Below, piece after piece: positions 44,596 through 55,149 of a stretch of 64,000 bases of DNA. Location: contig JAQGEQ010000201.1 of the NCBI GenBank assembly GCA_034620365.1, positions 434,001 to 498,000 of the forward strand, in the 5' to 3' direction. The translations under genes were made by a program, and so were the position numbers. Each line of letters begins with the position of its first letter. The stretch's first letter is position 1. The notes beneath the pieces are model-generated. The model did not search any database, had not been told where the DNA came from, and saw only the letters and a program-made list of their open reading frames with translations. This DNA is from Pegea sp. RAD2-039 (Eukaryota; Chordata; Thaliacea; Salpida; Salpidae).

Positions 44596-46996
44596 TTAAA
44601 ACATGTCTAAATGTGGATATAGTTGTCGCGCATTAGCTAGTATAAGATCTTTAACTGCTGGAGGATGACTTCTTAAAACATTTTGTAAATCTTCCAGACT
44701 CATTGTAAACATTTCCACATCTGAAGCAGCTTGTAGTGATTGTGGTATTTGTGTCTATTAAATTTAATTAGTTATTTGAAACAAATCCAACAAGATCACC
44801 TTCTGAAGTACTGCCTCTGTAAGATAATTCTCTTCCACTTGAAGGACTCCTTGAAACATCAACTTGCCTGATGATTCCTTAAATATTTCAACAACCCCAC
44901 TTCTAAGCGCAAACATTTGAGTAGTACAATCACCCTTTAAATACAATCTTTAATAAACTCTCTAACAACTAATTCTTACTTCTAAACAAACGTAATCGTT
45001 TGGTTTCAACGACAAAGGCTTCATGATCACACACAAATGTCTCAGAAAACTTTTCGGACAGTTATGAAACAGCTTGATATTTCCAATCAATTTTCCACAC
45101 ATTTGTTCACAGATGTCAGCTTGTTGACTACAGTATATAAGGATGGTCGATTGTGATTTATAAAAGTTAGAATGCCAACCTGAAAGGTAGATCTGAAAAA
45201 AGGCTTACAGGATTTTCACCCCGATGTCGAGACCACATGAAATCCAGGTGTTGAACCACATTATTATAAAGCTTGCTGTTAAAATCCATTTCATTCATAT
45301 AAGTCTTCACCGACTGCAACCAATTACATGTAACCATCATCTACAACCACTTGCAACCATCATCAACCACTTGCAACCATCAACAACCACTTACAACCAT
45401 CAATAACCATTTGCAACCATCATCAGCCACTTGCAACCATCATCAGCCACTTGCAACCATCATCAACAACCACTTGCAACCATCATCAACCACTTGCAAC
45501 CATCATCAACAACCACTTGCAACCATCAACAACCACTTGCAACCATCATCAACCACTTGCAACCATCAACAACCACTTGCAACCATCATCAACCACTTGC
45601 AACCATCATCAACTATTTGCAACCATCATCAACAAACACCTGCAACCATCATCAACCACTTGCAACCATCATCAACAACCACTTGCAACCATCATCAACA
45701 ACCACTTGCAACCATCATCAACAACCACTTGCAACCATCATCAACAACCACTTGCAACCATCATCAACAACCACTTGCAACCATCATCAACCACTTGCAA
45801 CCATCAACAACCACTTGCAACCATCATCAACAACCACTTGCAACCATCATCAACAACCACTTGCAACCATCATCAACAACCACTCACCGTAACTCGTTTC
45901 TCATAAGAAACTAGTAAGCTTTCTTTATTAACTAAAGTGGCAGCGACAATTCCAAGAATGTAACCGATCGCAACTTTACCTAATGTCATCACTGCACAAC
46001 TAATCAACATCTCGCGTTTGTTGGTCGGATGAATATCACCATAACCAGTTGATGAAGTTGTAGTAACTGCCCAATAAACACTATCTACCCAAGCTTGTAG
46101 TGAGTGTGAAAAGACTGAAGTTGCTTTGTAATCTGTTCAAGACTAATCACCTTCTGATCATGTGGGTCGTTACTCACCTGTGCTTCCTTCTGAACCCACC
46201 CAGGATTGAGTATTACAATTGTTTTGCTCGCAAGCGTTGAAATACCAAATACTTGCTGAGAAATGTATGAAGAAGGAGTAGTAAAGAACAAACTTACACA
46301 TACGTGTCAGTAGAATACTACAAACAAATAAAAGATGGTTTCCGCTTGGCTTGATGCACATTTTAACCATTTTTACTTGTATCTGGTGTCTGATTCCCAT
46401 TCACGAAAAGACCAGACTGCTCGACAAAATCTCAGGATTCGATTGGACCTTAAAATCACTATCAGTGTCAATTTGAAGTCAGTGCTTATGCCGGGAATGA
46501 GCGGTCCAATAATTTCAAGTGGAAAGTTGCTGACAGCATCCAATAAAAAAAAAGATGGGGTTCGAATATAACGCCTCCTGATCAGTTTAATATCAGTGAC
46601 TACAGCTGATCTTTCATCGAAGTAACTACTGCGGAACTTCACTAACATGTCTGCTATAAACCTAAGTTCGAACAAAATGTTTTTTTTTGGATTGACAAAT
46701 AAAAGATACCAACCAAAGATCAAGTATATATCCGATGATGTAAAGATATATGTTGTGGTTGAAGAAAAGTGCTTGATAGATAGAAATATTTGAAGAAAGA
46801 AAAGCGAAAAACACAGTGAAATAATTGAAAAATTTTATAAGATGAGAATTGTGGCGGAAAATCTGAAAATAGAAAAAGATTAGAGAAGAGATGGAATGAA
46901 GATCCGACTGACCTTGTGTCCATCTTCTAAGTTTAATTCATCTTGTGGAATTTTAATTACATTTCTTGGATTCATTACATCATGAGCTGCATGTAG
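44596..46996 (-). other. CNGK module IV
   Basis: Exons 46913-46996, 46714-46862, 46377-46661, 46178-46317, 45888-46132, 45180-45313, 44980-45127, 44800-44934, 44596-44754. S2 DLWFIADMLVKFRSSYFDER matches CNG subunits well (compare YLADMFVRTRTGYLEQG). S4 is LTLIVILRSNRILRFCRAVW. S5 is CKFVLYYSFFIHFSASIWYF. The filter is TTTSSTGYGD. C-linker: FMWSRHRGENPVSLFSDLPF. The CNBD is degenerate: no FGE (LTEAVL in its place) and no Arg in the cassette (IPQSLQA). The protein ends soon after (ARQLYPHLDMF). Inside S5, 46224-46265 (42 nt) looks like a perfect intron (GTAAGT...TTTCTCAG) but encodes conserved membrane residues, so I keep it as coding. Confidence 0.85.
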
Positions 46997-49900
46997 CTAA
47001 CCACAGAATAAAGTGACTGTTTTAATCATCTTACCTTTGCTGTTTCTCTTAAATGAGCTTTAAATGCAGGGAAGTTGACCAGGACCTTTTCTAGATGTTG
47101 CTTCTGGATTGCGTACAACTCACATAAAGTTAAAGCTTTTATAGTTTTCGAGCGAGGCTTATTTAACATAATAGAATCCTAAAATAAAAGATCTTAAAGA
47201 GAAAATTCAAATGATAAATATTCATTTTACTTCTCCAATATATAATCCTGCTCCTAATATTCGGGTGATATTTTTTTCACTTGTATCCAAAATTGCAAGC
47301 TTTCCTCTTTCAATAAAATACATTTCTTTACCAGGATCTCCAGCCCTTCAAACAGTTGTTAACAAGCAGTAACAATCGATTTAATATCTCACCTGCATAA
47401 GATATTTCCTTTCATGCAAAATATAGGTTTGATATAATAAGACATGTGTCTGTAGAAGTCATTCTTTTCAATTTCTTTAAAGACACTTGTCCTAATTTTC
47501 GGTTGATGCAAACAACAACTAATGTTGTTGCTGTACATATGTTGACAAATAGTAGTTCGTAAGACTGAAGGTAAATTACTGAGTAAAACTTCAGGACTCA
47601 CACCACTTGTTCTTTTCCACAAATAGTGATAGTACTCTTCCACCTAGTGGTGAAAATGTCAAACAACTTTTCATCACAAATCTGATAACTAACCTGTTTT
47701 ACAATTACTTCATTAATTTCATATAATTTGAAAAACTTGTTGATATCTGATAATTTATCTTCATATGAGCCTCTCACAAAACCATCTGATTGTAAATTAG
47801 CTGAAATCTTACCAAACATGAACGAATAGTAAAGATGACCGCATATCATTACCACAATAGCAACTACGTACTCTAACTTCAAAACATCACGTTGAAAAAC
47901 CAACTTAACTGGCGTTTTCACTTACTTCTGATCGTGTATAGATGTCACCATACCCTACACTGGTCATTGTGGTTGTGGACAAGTAGAATGAGATTATGTA
48001 CTGGTCCACAATAGAATGAGTCAAGTTTAAACTTGAGTACTGGTTAGTGATCATTCCAAACCACGAATTTCTGTTACAATAAGCAGTTTTGCCCAAAATA
48101 TCAATTGCAAATTTTTCAGCCGAAATTGAATTAACTTCAGATAACTATAAATGAAATGAATCAAGTTGATAGTTTAAATGAAGATTTTATTTCGCACATT
48201 GTAATATTGAGGTGGGCATGCCACCAAGAATAAGAAACAGGCGCACCAATGGTGAAGTAAGGTGCCTAAAACGATGTAGCTGAGGTTATCAACCCAACGC
48301 CTGCTTTTACGAATATCACACAAAATATGGTTGAAAAATTTGACAATCTGAAAGATGAAGATTATTGGATAGATGTAGTTAGCAAGTGGAAGTACCTTGT
48401 AGCATCCGATAGTACGTATCACTCGAAAAAGAGCTACAAATCGAAGTTGTTCTTGAGTGTAGATAGAATCTGATGGTAAGAGAAAGTAGATACAAATCTC
48501 AAATGGAAACCAACACAGAATATCTGATATAAATCCATAATTGAAAATGTAGCGTTGAGCAGTACTAGCTGGATGAGTAACAGGAAGTCCACTCTCATCA
48601 TGATATATTGTATGCATTCGAACATATTGATTTAATAAATCCAAAAAGTCGAGTGAGTATTGAATTAGAAGTAGAACTCGATTATAGGGGAGAAAGGCAA
48701 ACTAGAAATTGAAGATCAGGATGATACTGATAATGATGAAGACTTACTTGTATAGGGATAATAATAAAGTTGATGATGGTGAAGCAAGTCCTTAAAAGCT
48801 CATATGAGTAGTATAAGGAACTGAACGGGTTTAATGTGATCGGTAGCAAGAAAATACTGACAAAGAAAGAATATAGACGACTGAAGTCTGATTTGACTTT
48901 AGTTCTTGAATCACAGAAATGAAGAAGTTTGTAGGAAGTTCGACTTCCAGTAAAATAAACTACTTTATCAATAATTCCAACTCCAAATAAATCCCTTAAA
49001 TTTGTGCTACAACAGATATTAGTCACGTGATTATTACTATATATGTAACTAACTTTTTAGTTTTAGCTGAATCGTTTTGTTCTTTATATAATCTCATCAC
49101 TTCTTGTAAATGTTTTCGGTTATTTTGAATTTTTTTCAACTGTAATTGAAGCACTGGAAACTTGATTGTAGCATCTTGCAAACCTTGATAAGATAACATG
49201 AGGATTTCACAAGCAGTGGAAGCGACAACTGTTCTAGGACATTCTTGATCAAAAAATATCTGCAACAAGTTGATGAGGAAATCAAATTGAATTCCAAACT
49301 ACTTCACCTCAACTTCACCAAAATAGTCTCCTGGATGATACTCGTAGATTGGATACGTCATAGTGACATCCACAGCAACACAATGTCCTTTTCGAATCAT
49401 ATAGAGGTTTCGAGATAAATCTCTCTACAAATCCAAACTTCATCATTTGATCTCACCAATTTCAATCTAACCTTATAGACGATGATGTCTCCCGGATTGA
49501 AGAGGAACGTTTGCACGTGATGACAAAGATCCAGAAGAAAAGAGTCCGTTGCTCCTCTTAGAAATGGGACATTTTGGATGTATTTGACAACACTTTCATA
49601 CAATAACATGTCTCGTAGCTCATCTGTCAGATCATCTGATCCGATAATCCCGCTTCCAGGAGCTGCTGTTCCCTTGTAACGAGTCCATTCCAGCCTGCGG
49701 ATGTTCATGACTCTTTGAATGAGACCAGAAGGAGTCTAAGAAGTAATCGTCAGCGCCATCTAGTGATAAGCGGAAGAAATTACCCCCTGAGATTGGAGAT
49801 AAGTCTTTGTGGCTTGCATCATCTGCTGGAAGATTGATTTTTCGCGAAGAGCATTTGATATGAGACATGCGACCATAGCAACCAGCCAACCGTATAACAC

Positions 49901-52900
49901 ACACCCTAGCAACATTGTAGCGATGACCAACAAACGTTCTGATGACGTCACTGGCAGAATGTCACCGTAACTAAGGAAACGAATAAAAGCGGTTGATTAG
50001 AAGCTGATGACGTTTAAGCGTACCCGGTACTAGTCTGTGTAGTTGTGGTCCAGTAAAAGGTTTTGATGTAGTCCGCTCGTTTGCTAGTTGCGTGTGAGAT
50101 GCCATGAAACCAGGCCCATGACCCAAACCGACATTTTAACTCGATCTGGTCCTGACCCGGACTTGTATTTCCACATGCGGACCAGTAGAGGATGCATGAA
50201 CAGCAGTGGGTGGCAGTGTAGATGTAAATGATAAACTTTAAGGAACGAACCAGGACAATGTTGGCACGGGGCGAGTTTTCTAGCTTATTCAAATAACTTG
50301 GGACCACTTTAATAAAGGCAAAGGCACGATTCAGTCTCAGAAACGCCCACAAAGTCACTCGGGCGTGACGAGTACAAGTAATTAGAGGAGCAAGAAGCTC
50401 AAAAGGAAAAACAGTGAAGATATCGAACCAAAAGCGACCCCAAAGACACGCGTAGATGGCTGCGATGCTGCTGATATCAATAAAAGTGTCTTCAGGAGCT
50501 ACTACAGGAATCCGGAAGTTGATGACGATGTTGATGTAGAAAATGACGTCAATAATGACGTAAGCGATGATGACGTTGATAATTCCGACTGTAGTGATGA
50601 AGTTAAGACCAGTGGTTGAGATGTCGTAATTTGATGGGATTATCAGACTGAAATTGATGTTAGTAGTTGATTGATGGTTGCTGCTGCTACTGCTGCTGCT
50701 GGTTAATTATCACCTGTAGTTAGCTACTTGATGTTTTACCAGGAACTGGTTCACATGCCCACCAATATTCATCAAACAAGTTGCTACATCTTCAAAGCTA
50801 CTCGAATTGGAACAAGTTGTCTGATAAATAGCAGCTAGAGTTGAATTACAGGTGGATTCCGTCATTAATTCTAATAAATTGATTCTGCCAGCTAGATCGC
50901 CTTCTATTCTACTTTCTATCAGCAACAGACTCAGCATCATGTTTGTTGATAGTCATAAACCAACCAGGAGACGGAGTTGTCATAAAAAAGGCGATAAAAG
51001 TTGTGAAGAAGGTGGCAAAGGTGCAAGCAATAACCATCACTTTTTTCCATATTTGTAGAAACCGACCATCTTCGAAAACTAAAGTGGCATTCAATAACCT
51101 CTCATATCTCGTTTGCTTCCTCTCTTGTAACTGTCATAGGCAGAATCAAATCAGTAATGGGCCACAATGTGGGGTCAGTCAGCTTACTGTGGCAAACAGC
51201 TTGGACTTTTTCAACACTTCAACACCTTCTTTTATCAGTACAGATTTTCTTTGGATTGAGATTCGACCTCTCGGAGGCCTGTCCCTCAGTGATAAAGTTG
51301 ATAAAAGGTTGGTGAGAGACTTGGGGCCATCTAGAAAGATTTTTTGAATCGAAATGAGGTGAAATGAATTCTGATTTTTGAATTACGTGGTTGATTTGTG
51401 ATCAAAGCTCGAGCAAGTTTTGCTCCTTCATAATCTGAAGAAGAAATGGAAGAGCTTCTCCGAGAATTTGATATTGATTCACTCTCAATATGATCATGAT
51501 TTAAAGATTGTCGTGTTCGATCCAAACTCTTTTTCCTACGACAAAAAGCTGAAAGAATCACACGTGATGGTGATCTTTACCTGAAGATGTTTGTCATCGT
51601 ATCAGGAAGAGGAGGTTCTAGGGGCCAACATGGATTTTCACCCTCACATTTCTTCTCAGCAGCAGCTAGAAACGACCAGGCAGCTAAAAGAAGATTTGTT
51701 GTCAATATGAAGATGTAGAAATCAAGATACCTTCCGGATAATCTGCTAGAAGTTCTCGAAATTTCTGCTTTTCCACAATAAATATCACACAATTAGTTCG
51801 ACATTTCAACGTGTAAGTCCTTGGTAAGTGGTAGACAAGGTGGATTTGTCCAAATAATTTCCCTTCATGGATAAGTATCATCGAATCTTTTTCATCATCA
51901 TCTAGCACCTATGGGTTTTACGATGTTTTTCAAACTAATTATTCGAATTGTAAGATGGAATTAGTTTAATTTTTTTTAACATAAACAATTTGCTTACTTC
52001 GATTACACCTTGGTGTAAGTAAAACAAAAACTCAGAAATTTCTCCTTTTCGTTGAATAAATTGGTTTTTTAGGTAAATTTTTGGTGAAGCAATTAAAGAT
52101 AAATTGCGACAGAAGGCAATATGACTTTCATTTATTAAATCCAGCTAAAAAAGTTCTTTAGTTTCTACTTGATCACTAACAACTTGATTACTTTGTTGAT
52201 TAATCTTTGAAATGTTGATTGGTTAAACTCAGCTTTAAGAGGATGAGAAAGAATTTGAAACATCCCATTTTGATAAATGTTGTTTCCACCCCAGCTACTC
52301 CAAATAAAGTCAAAGTAATTTAAGCAAAGTTTTTTCGATGTCTTATTAATTCCTAATCGTTTCTTCAAAAAAGAAATTAATTTTTATTCAATAAAATATC
52401 TCAGACCTACTGTTTCATTCAGAAATGAATTATATTTATGTGAAAAAACTGATCTTTCAGTATCCGCATTTGATACTATAGAAGTCATTCCACCAAGAAC
52501 AGTTCCAAACACCACAACGATACCTAAACACAGAAGTTTTAGAAGCATCAGATGTTATAGTTTCAAACTTACTGATCAACATTGCTGTAATAGCAAATAT
52601 TTTCTCTAATGTTGCGCGTGGATGTAAATCTCCAAACCCAGTGGATGTAATCGTAGCAGTTGCCCAATAAAAGCTAGTTGGATAACTAGTATATGTAATG
52701 TTGACACTATTGATAATTCTCTTTCGTCTATCCTCGTCAAATATGAATTTATCAATCCATAGCAGAGTACTTTTTTTTATATCTGATTATTTGTTAAGTT
52801 AATCAGCAATTAAATATTGACATTAAAATATTTACCTTCCGGAAAACTTGATATCCAGTTTATATTAGTGCAAATCAACTGTTGTATCACACCACTTTGC

Positions 52901-53827
52901 CAACACTCGAAACTGGACCAAACACAAGCCAACATATGCCCGGTAAGAAAGATTAGAATGAAATATTTGATTGTTCTCCAAAATAAAGTGCTAGTGCCTG
53001 GCTCCGACTCACGAGTATCTAAAATTGAGTAATAACCAAGTTTTAACAACTTAAACAAACAACTGAGTTACTTGCAAACTATTAAAACTAACTTATGTAA
53101 TATATTACAAAGTGAAGGCGCAAATATATGATAGGTGAATGAGATTGAAATATGTCTCTTTTATTATTTTTAGCAAAAAATATCCAGTAAATCTTGTCAA
53201 TAGGCAGATAAGGAATCATATCTAACCAAATGTAGACGCTTTTGTGATACCTGTTAGTAATAAATTTTTTATTAAATTAAATATTCTAATAATACTTAAA
53301 AAGAGTAAATGACTTTTTGCTGTCACCATTAAAACTTTATTGTAGTTAAAACAATCAAGTTTTTTTTAAATTCATTTTGTAGCTTGATAATTTTATAAAA
53401 TCTTTCCTTTGCTTGTTAAGTGTGTTAAAATTTGATAAAATAAATAAAGATTTGTCATTCCTTACTTTGCTCTAATCTTGTTAAGACTAACTTCTCTAAT
53501 TCCATTAATTAAGTAAGCTGTTCTCATTCGAAAAGCGATGATAAACAAATAAATAAAATCTGATAAACGTACACAAGTGACCAAATACCATTGCTGACCA
53601 TCGTAAAAATAGACATAACAATGAAACACGGATGTCAATATGATCATAAAACAAGCCAAACAATACAACCAGCGAACTAGTGAATCATAAGGTGAAAGAA
53701 TTGTTCCACAAAACGTCAAGTTGCTAGATTGATCTACATTTGGTAATTCTATTGCAAGTTGTTCAATGGATTTTGATGATTCAGCAGCTTCGGCCTCTTC
53801 TGAACTAATTTTATTACTTTTAATCAT
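44596..53827 (-). CDS. CNGK: CNGK (tetraKCNG), four-repeat K+-selective cyclic-nucleotide-gated channel
   Basis: One gene of 35 exons. Every junction is in frame by my model, for about 2263 residues plus stop. Four homologous modules follow each other, each with six membrane helices, a P loop with a potassium-type filter, a C-linker and a cyclic-nucleotide-binding domain (CNBD). Filters: TSTGFGD (I), TSTGYGD (II), TSVGYGD (III), SSTGYGD (IV). Conventional CNG channels are separate subunits lacking GYGD; fused four-module CNG channels with GYGD are the CNGK/tetraKCNG family, known from sea urchin sperm, where cGMP opens them and hyperpolarises the flagellum. Length fits that family (about 2.2 thousand residues). 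Start: first ATG of exon 1, at 53827. Exon lists are in the four module entries. The weakest point is the 61-nt intron 50904-50964, needed to change frame between S1 of module II and the next exon. Confidence 0.9.
45333..45887. repeat. 20/23-bp minisatellite filling a CNGK intron
   Basis: Tandem units CAACCATCATCAACCACTTG (20 bp) and a longer form with an extra CAA (CATCAACAACCACTTGCAAC, 23 bp period), about 25 copies in all. They alternate irregularly, with one degenerate patch near 45608-45645. The array fills the intron between exons 45888-46132 and 45180-45313. On the gene's strand the last unit runs straight into the splice donor (GTGAGTGGTTGTTGATGATG), so the donor itself is part of the array. 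The long plus-strand open frames here are only the translated repeat. Confidence 0.95.
47035..49006 (-). other. CNGK module III
   Basis: Exons 48748-49006, 48396-48701, 48198-48347, 47926-48144, 47694-47876, 47393-47643, 47231-47345, 47035-47178. S1 is RLYSFFVSIFLLPITL. S2 is LIQYSLDFLDLLNQYV. S3 is ISDILCWFPFEICIYFLL. S4 is LRFVALFRVIRTIGCYK. The filter is TTMTSVGYGD. C-linker: EEYYHYLWKRTSGVSPEVLL, the closest of the four to the CNG/HCN consensus. CNBD: AGDPGKEMYFIERGKLAIL, then YIGED and PRSKTIKALT, so both the Glu and the phosphate Arg are present. The intron 48348-48395 is 48 nt, in frame and without a stop, but splicing it gives a normal S4-S5 length. Confidence 0.85.
49054..51130 (-). 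other. CNGK module II
   Basis: Exons 50965-51130, 50714-50903, 50024-50647, 49784-49970, 49472-49735, 49308-49424, 49054-49259. S1 is KKVMVIACTFATFFTTFIAF. The S1-S2 loop is long and cysteine-bearing. The 624-base exon carries S2 to the pore (YVIIDVIFYINIVINF, WAFLRLNRAFAFIKV for S4). The filter TSTG|YGD is split by an intron: the GGT codon straddles 50024 and 49970. C-linker: RVMNIRRLEWTRYKGTA. CNBD: DYFGEVEIFF keeps FGE, but the cassette reads CPRTVVAST, which puts Cys where the phosphate-contacting Arg normally lies and an Arg two residues on. The splice around 50904-50964 is my least certain; the neighbouring exons lie in different frames, so some intron or error must be there. Confidence 0.8.
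51188..53827 (-). other. CNGK module I plus I-II linker
   Basis: Exons 53466-53827, 53109-53250, 52836-53049, 52573-52782, 52411-52523, 52192-52362, 51998-52144, 51731-51908, 51581-51683, 51387-51535, 51188-51330. S1 is near SLVRWLYCLACFMIILTSVF. S3 is IWLDMIPYLPID. S4 is short and poor in charge (YLRLHFLLKLG). DTRESEP follows, as in CNG subunits. The filter is GFGD, the only one of four without tyrosine. The C-linker has YFDFIWSSWGG (compare YFEYLWKRTKG). The CNBD phosphate cassette reads FGQIHL...RTYTLKC: the glutamate of FGE is replaced by Gln, the key Arg is kept. The linker after it is Ser/Arg-rich (SNSRRSSSISSSD), with possible phosphorylation sites. Confidence 0.85.
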
Positions 53828-55149
53828 CTAATATTTATAACAATTTAATTAAAAAGTTATACAAGGCTTTAAGAATAAAAGATAAACAATATTTGAGTGT
53901 TTAATTATTTATAAAAGAAAACCAAGAATTATTTTAAACTCACTTAAAGCTAGTTGAAAATAAACAAACTAAATATATTTTAGTTCAGACTGATTTGATT
54001 AGCAACTTACCAAAATCATTGAATTTCACTAATTATTTCTAATATTTTGATATAATACAAAATTAAAATAATTTTAAATCAAAGTTTCAATTAATTTTCT
54101 TATCTACTAAAAACGTCCAAAAAAACATAGCTAAGTGGTATTATTAGAACATTAATATAAAAATCAATAAATTTGTTTGATCTTATTTACACAGAGCAGG
54201 AGAGATTATTTGTTCGTTAAGTGATAAAAACTTCACTTTTTAAGAGGAGAGAAAATGTTGTAAATAAAAGCTAATAAATTATTAATAAAGTGAAAAAGCA
54301 TTTTTGTACATAGTAAAATAAGCTATCATTAGATTTGGAAGTTTCTAGGTTTTTAATTCGATTTTAATGCATATGAACAAATAAAATCAAACAATTTAAA
54401 CAACAAAAACTAAAGTTTATCAATGTTTTAATCGTAAATAGTACGAGGTAGAAGTTTTTCAAATTATTTAATTGAAATTTAATCAATTATTTGAATTAGA
54501 AAATCAATTTAAATATAAATAATTCCCTAACATGAGAAACTTTAATAAAACTTTTAATTGGTTATTCAAAAATTAATTGTTTATGTTTGATAGTTACCGA
54601 ACTGTATATTTTGAATACGTATTTATTTGTTTACAAAAAGAATAGAAAGGTGTTCGATTCCAATTTAAACAGATTTTAGAGATTATTTGTTAATTATAAA
54701 ACTGACAGAAAACTTTTGTCATAAACTTTTAATTATGAATAAACGATTTTTAAAATTAATTAAAACCTCAGTGGACTTTGTTCGTAGAATTTTATTTCAT
54801 AATAACTTAGAAGAAAACTAGACCTAAACTGCGAGAAATTACGTGATTTGCAAGTCAAAAAGTTAACAAAATAACGGAAGCAACTCTAATTATAAAACGT
54901 ATGTTTACTGCTGTGCTGTTTACAAGTTATAATTTTGTGTTTTTCATTATACTTGAAGAAAATCTTTCACAATTGTTGCAAAAAAACTATCTGAAAACTG
55001 AATCTATATTTTCAAAATAATTCAAGATATTTAACTTTTAATAGAATTAATATAGAAAGGTTTTCAACAAAACCATTTTGAAATAAAAGACACTTTAGTC
55101 AAAGATTTAAAAAAATAATATTTTTAATAAAGTAAATTTGGAGCAAATG
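53828..55149. other. AT-rich intergenic, CNGK upstream region
   Basis: About 1.3 kb of AT-rich sequence between the CNGK start and the stop codon of the JmjC gene, both on the minus strand. No gene, repeat or clear promoter motif recognised. Confidence 0.5.

Noticed and set aside
45224..45914. Three long overlapping open frames on the plus strand coding repeats of NHLQPSSTTC-like text
   Set aside because: They are the translated minisatellite of a CNGK intron. A 20/23-bp repeat with no stops stays open in several frames. The opposite strand carries a well-supported gene.
50904..50964. Apparent frameshift in CNGK between S1 and S2 of module II, suggesting a pseudogene
   Set aside because: A 61-nt GT-AG intron in the right phase resolves it. 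All other 34 exons are in frame and all four filters are intact, so the gene looks functional. An alternative acceptor ten bases earlier also works, hence reduced confidence in this junction.
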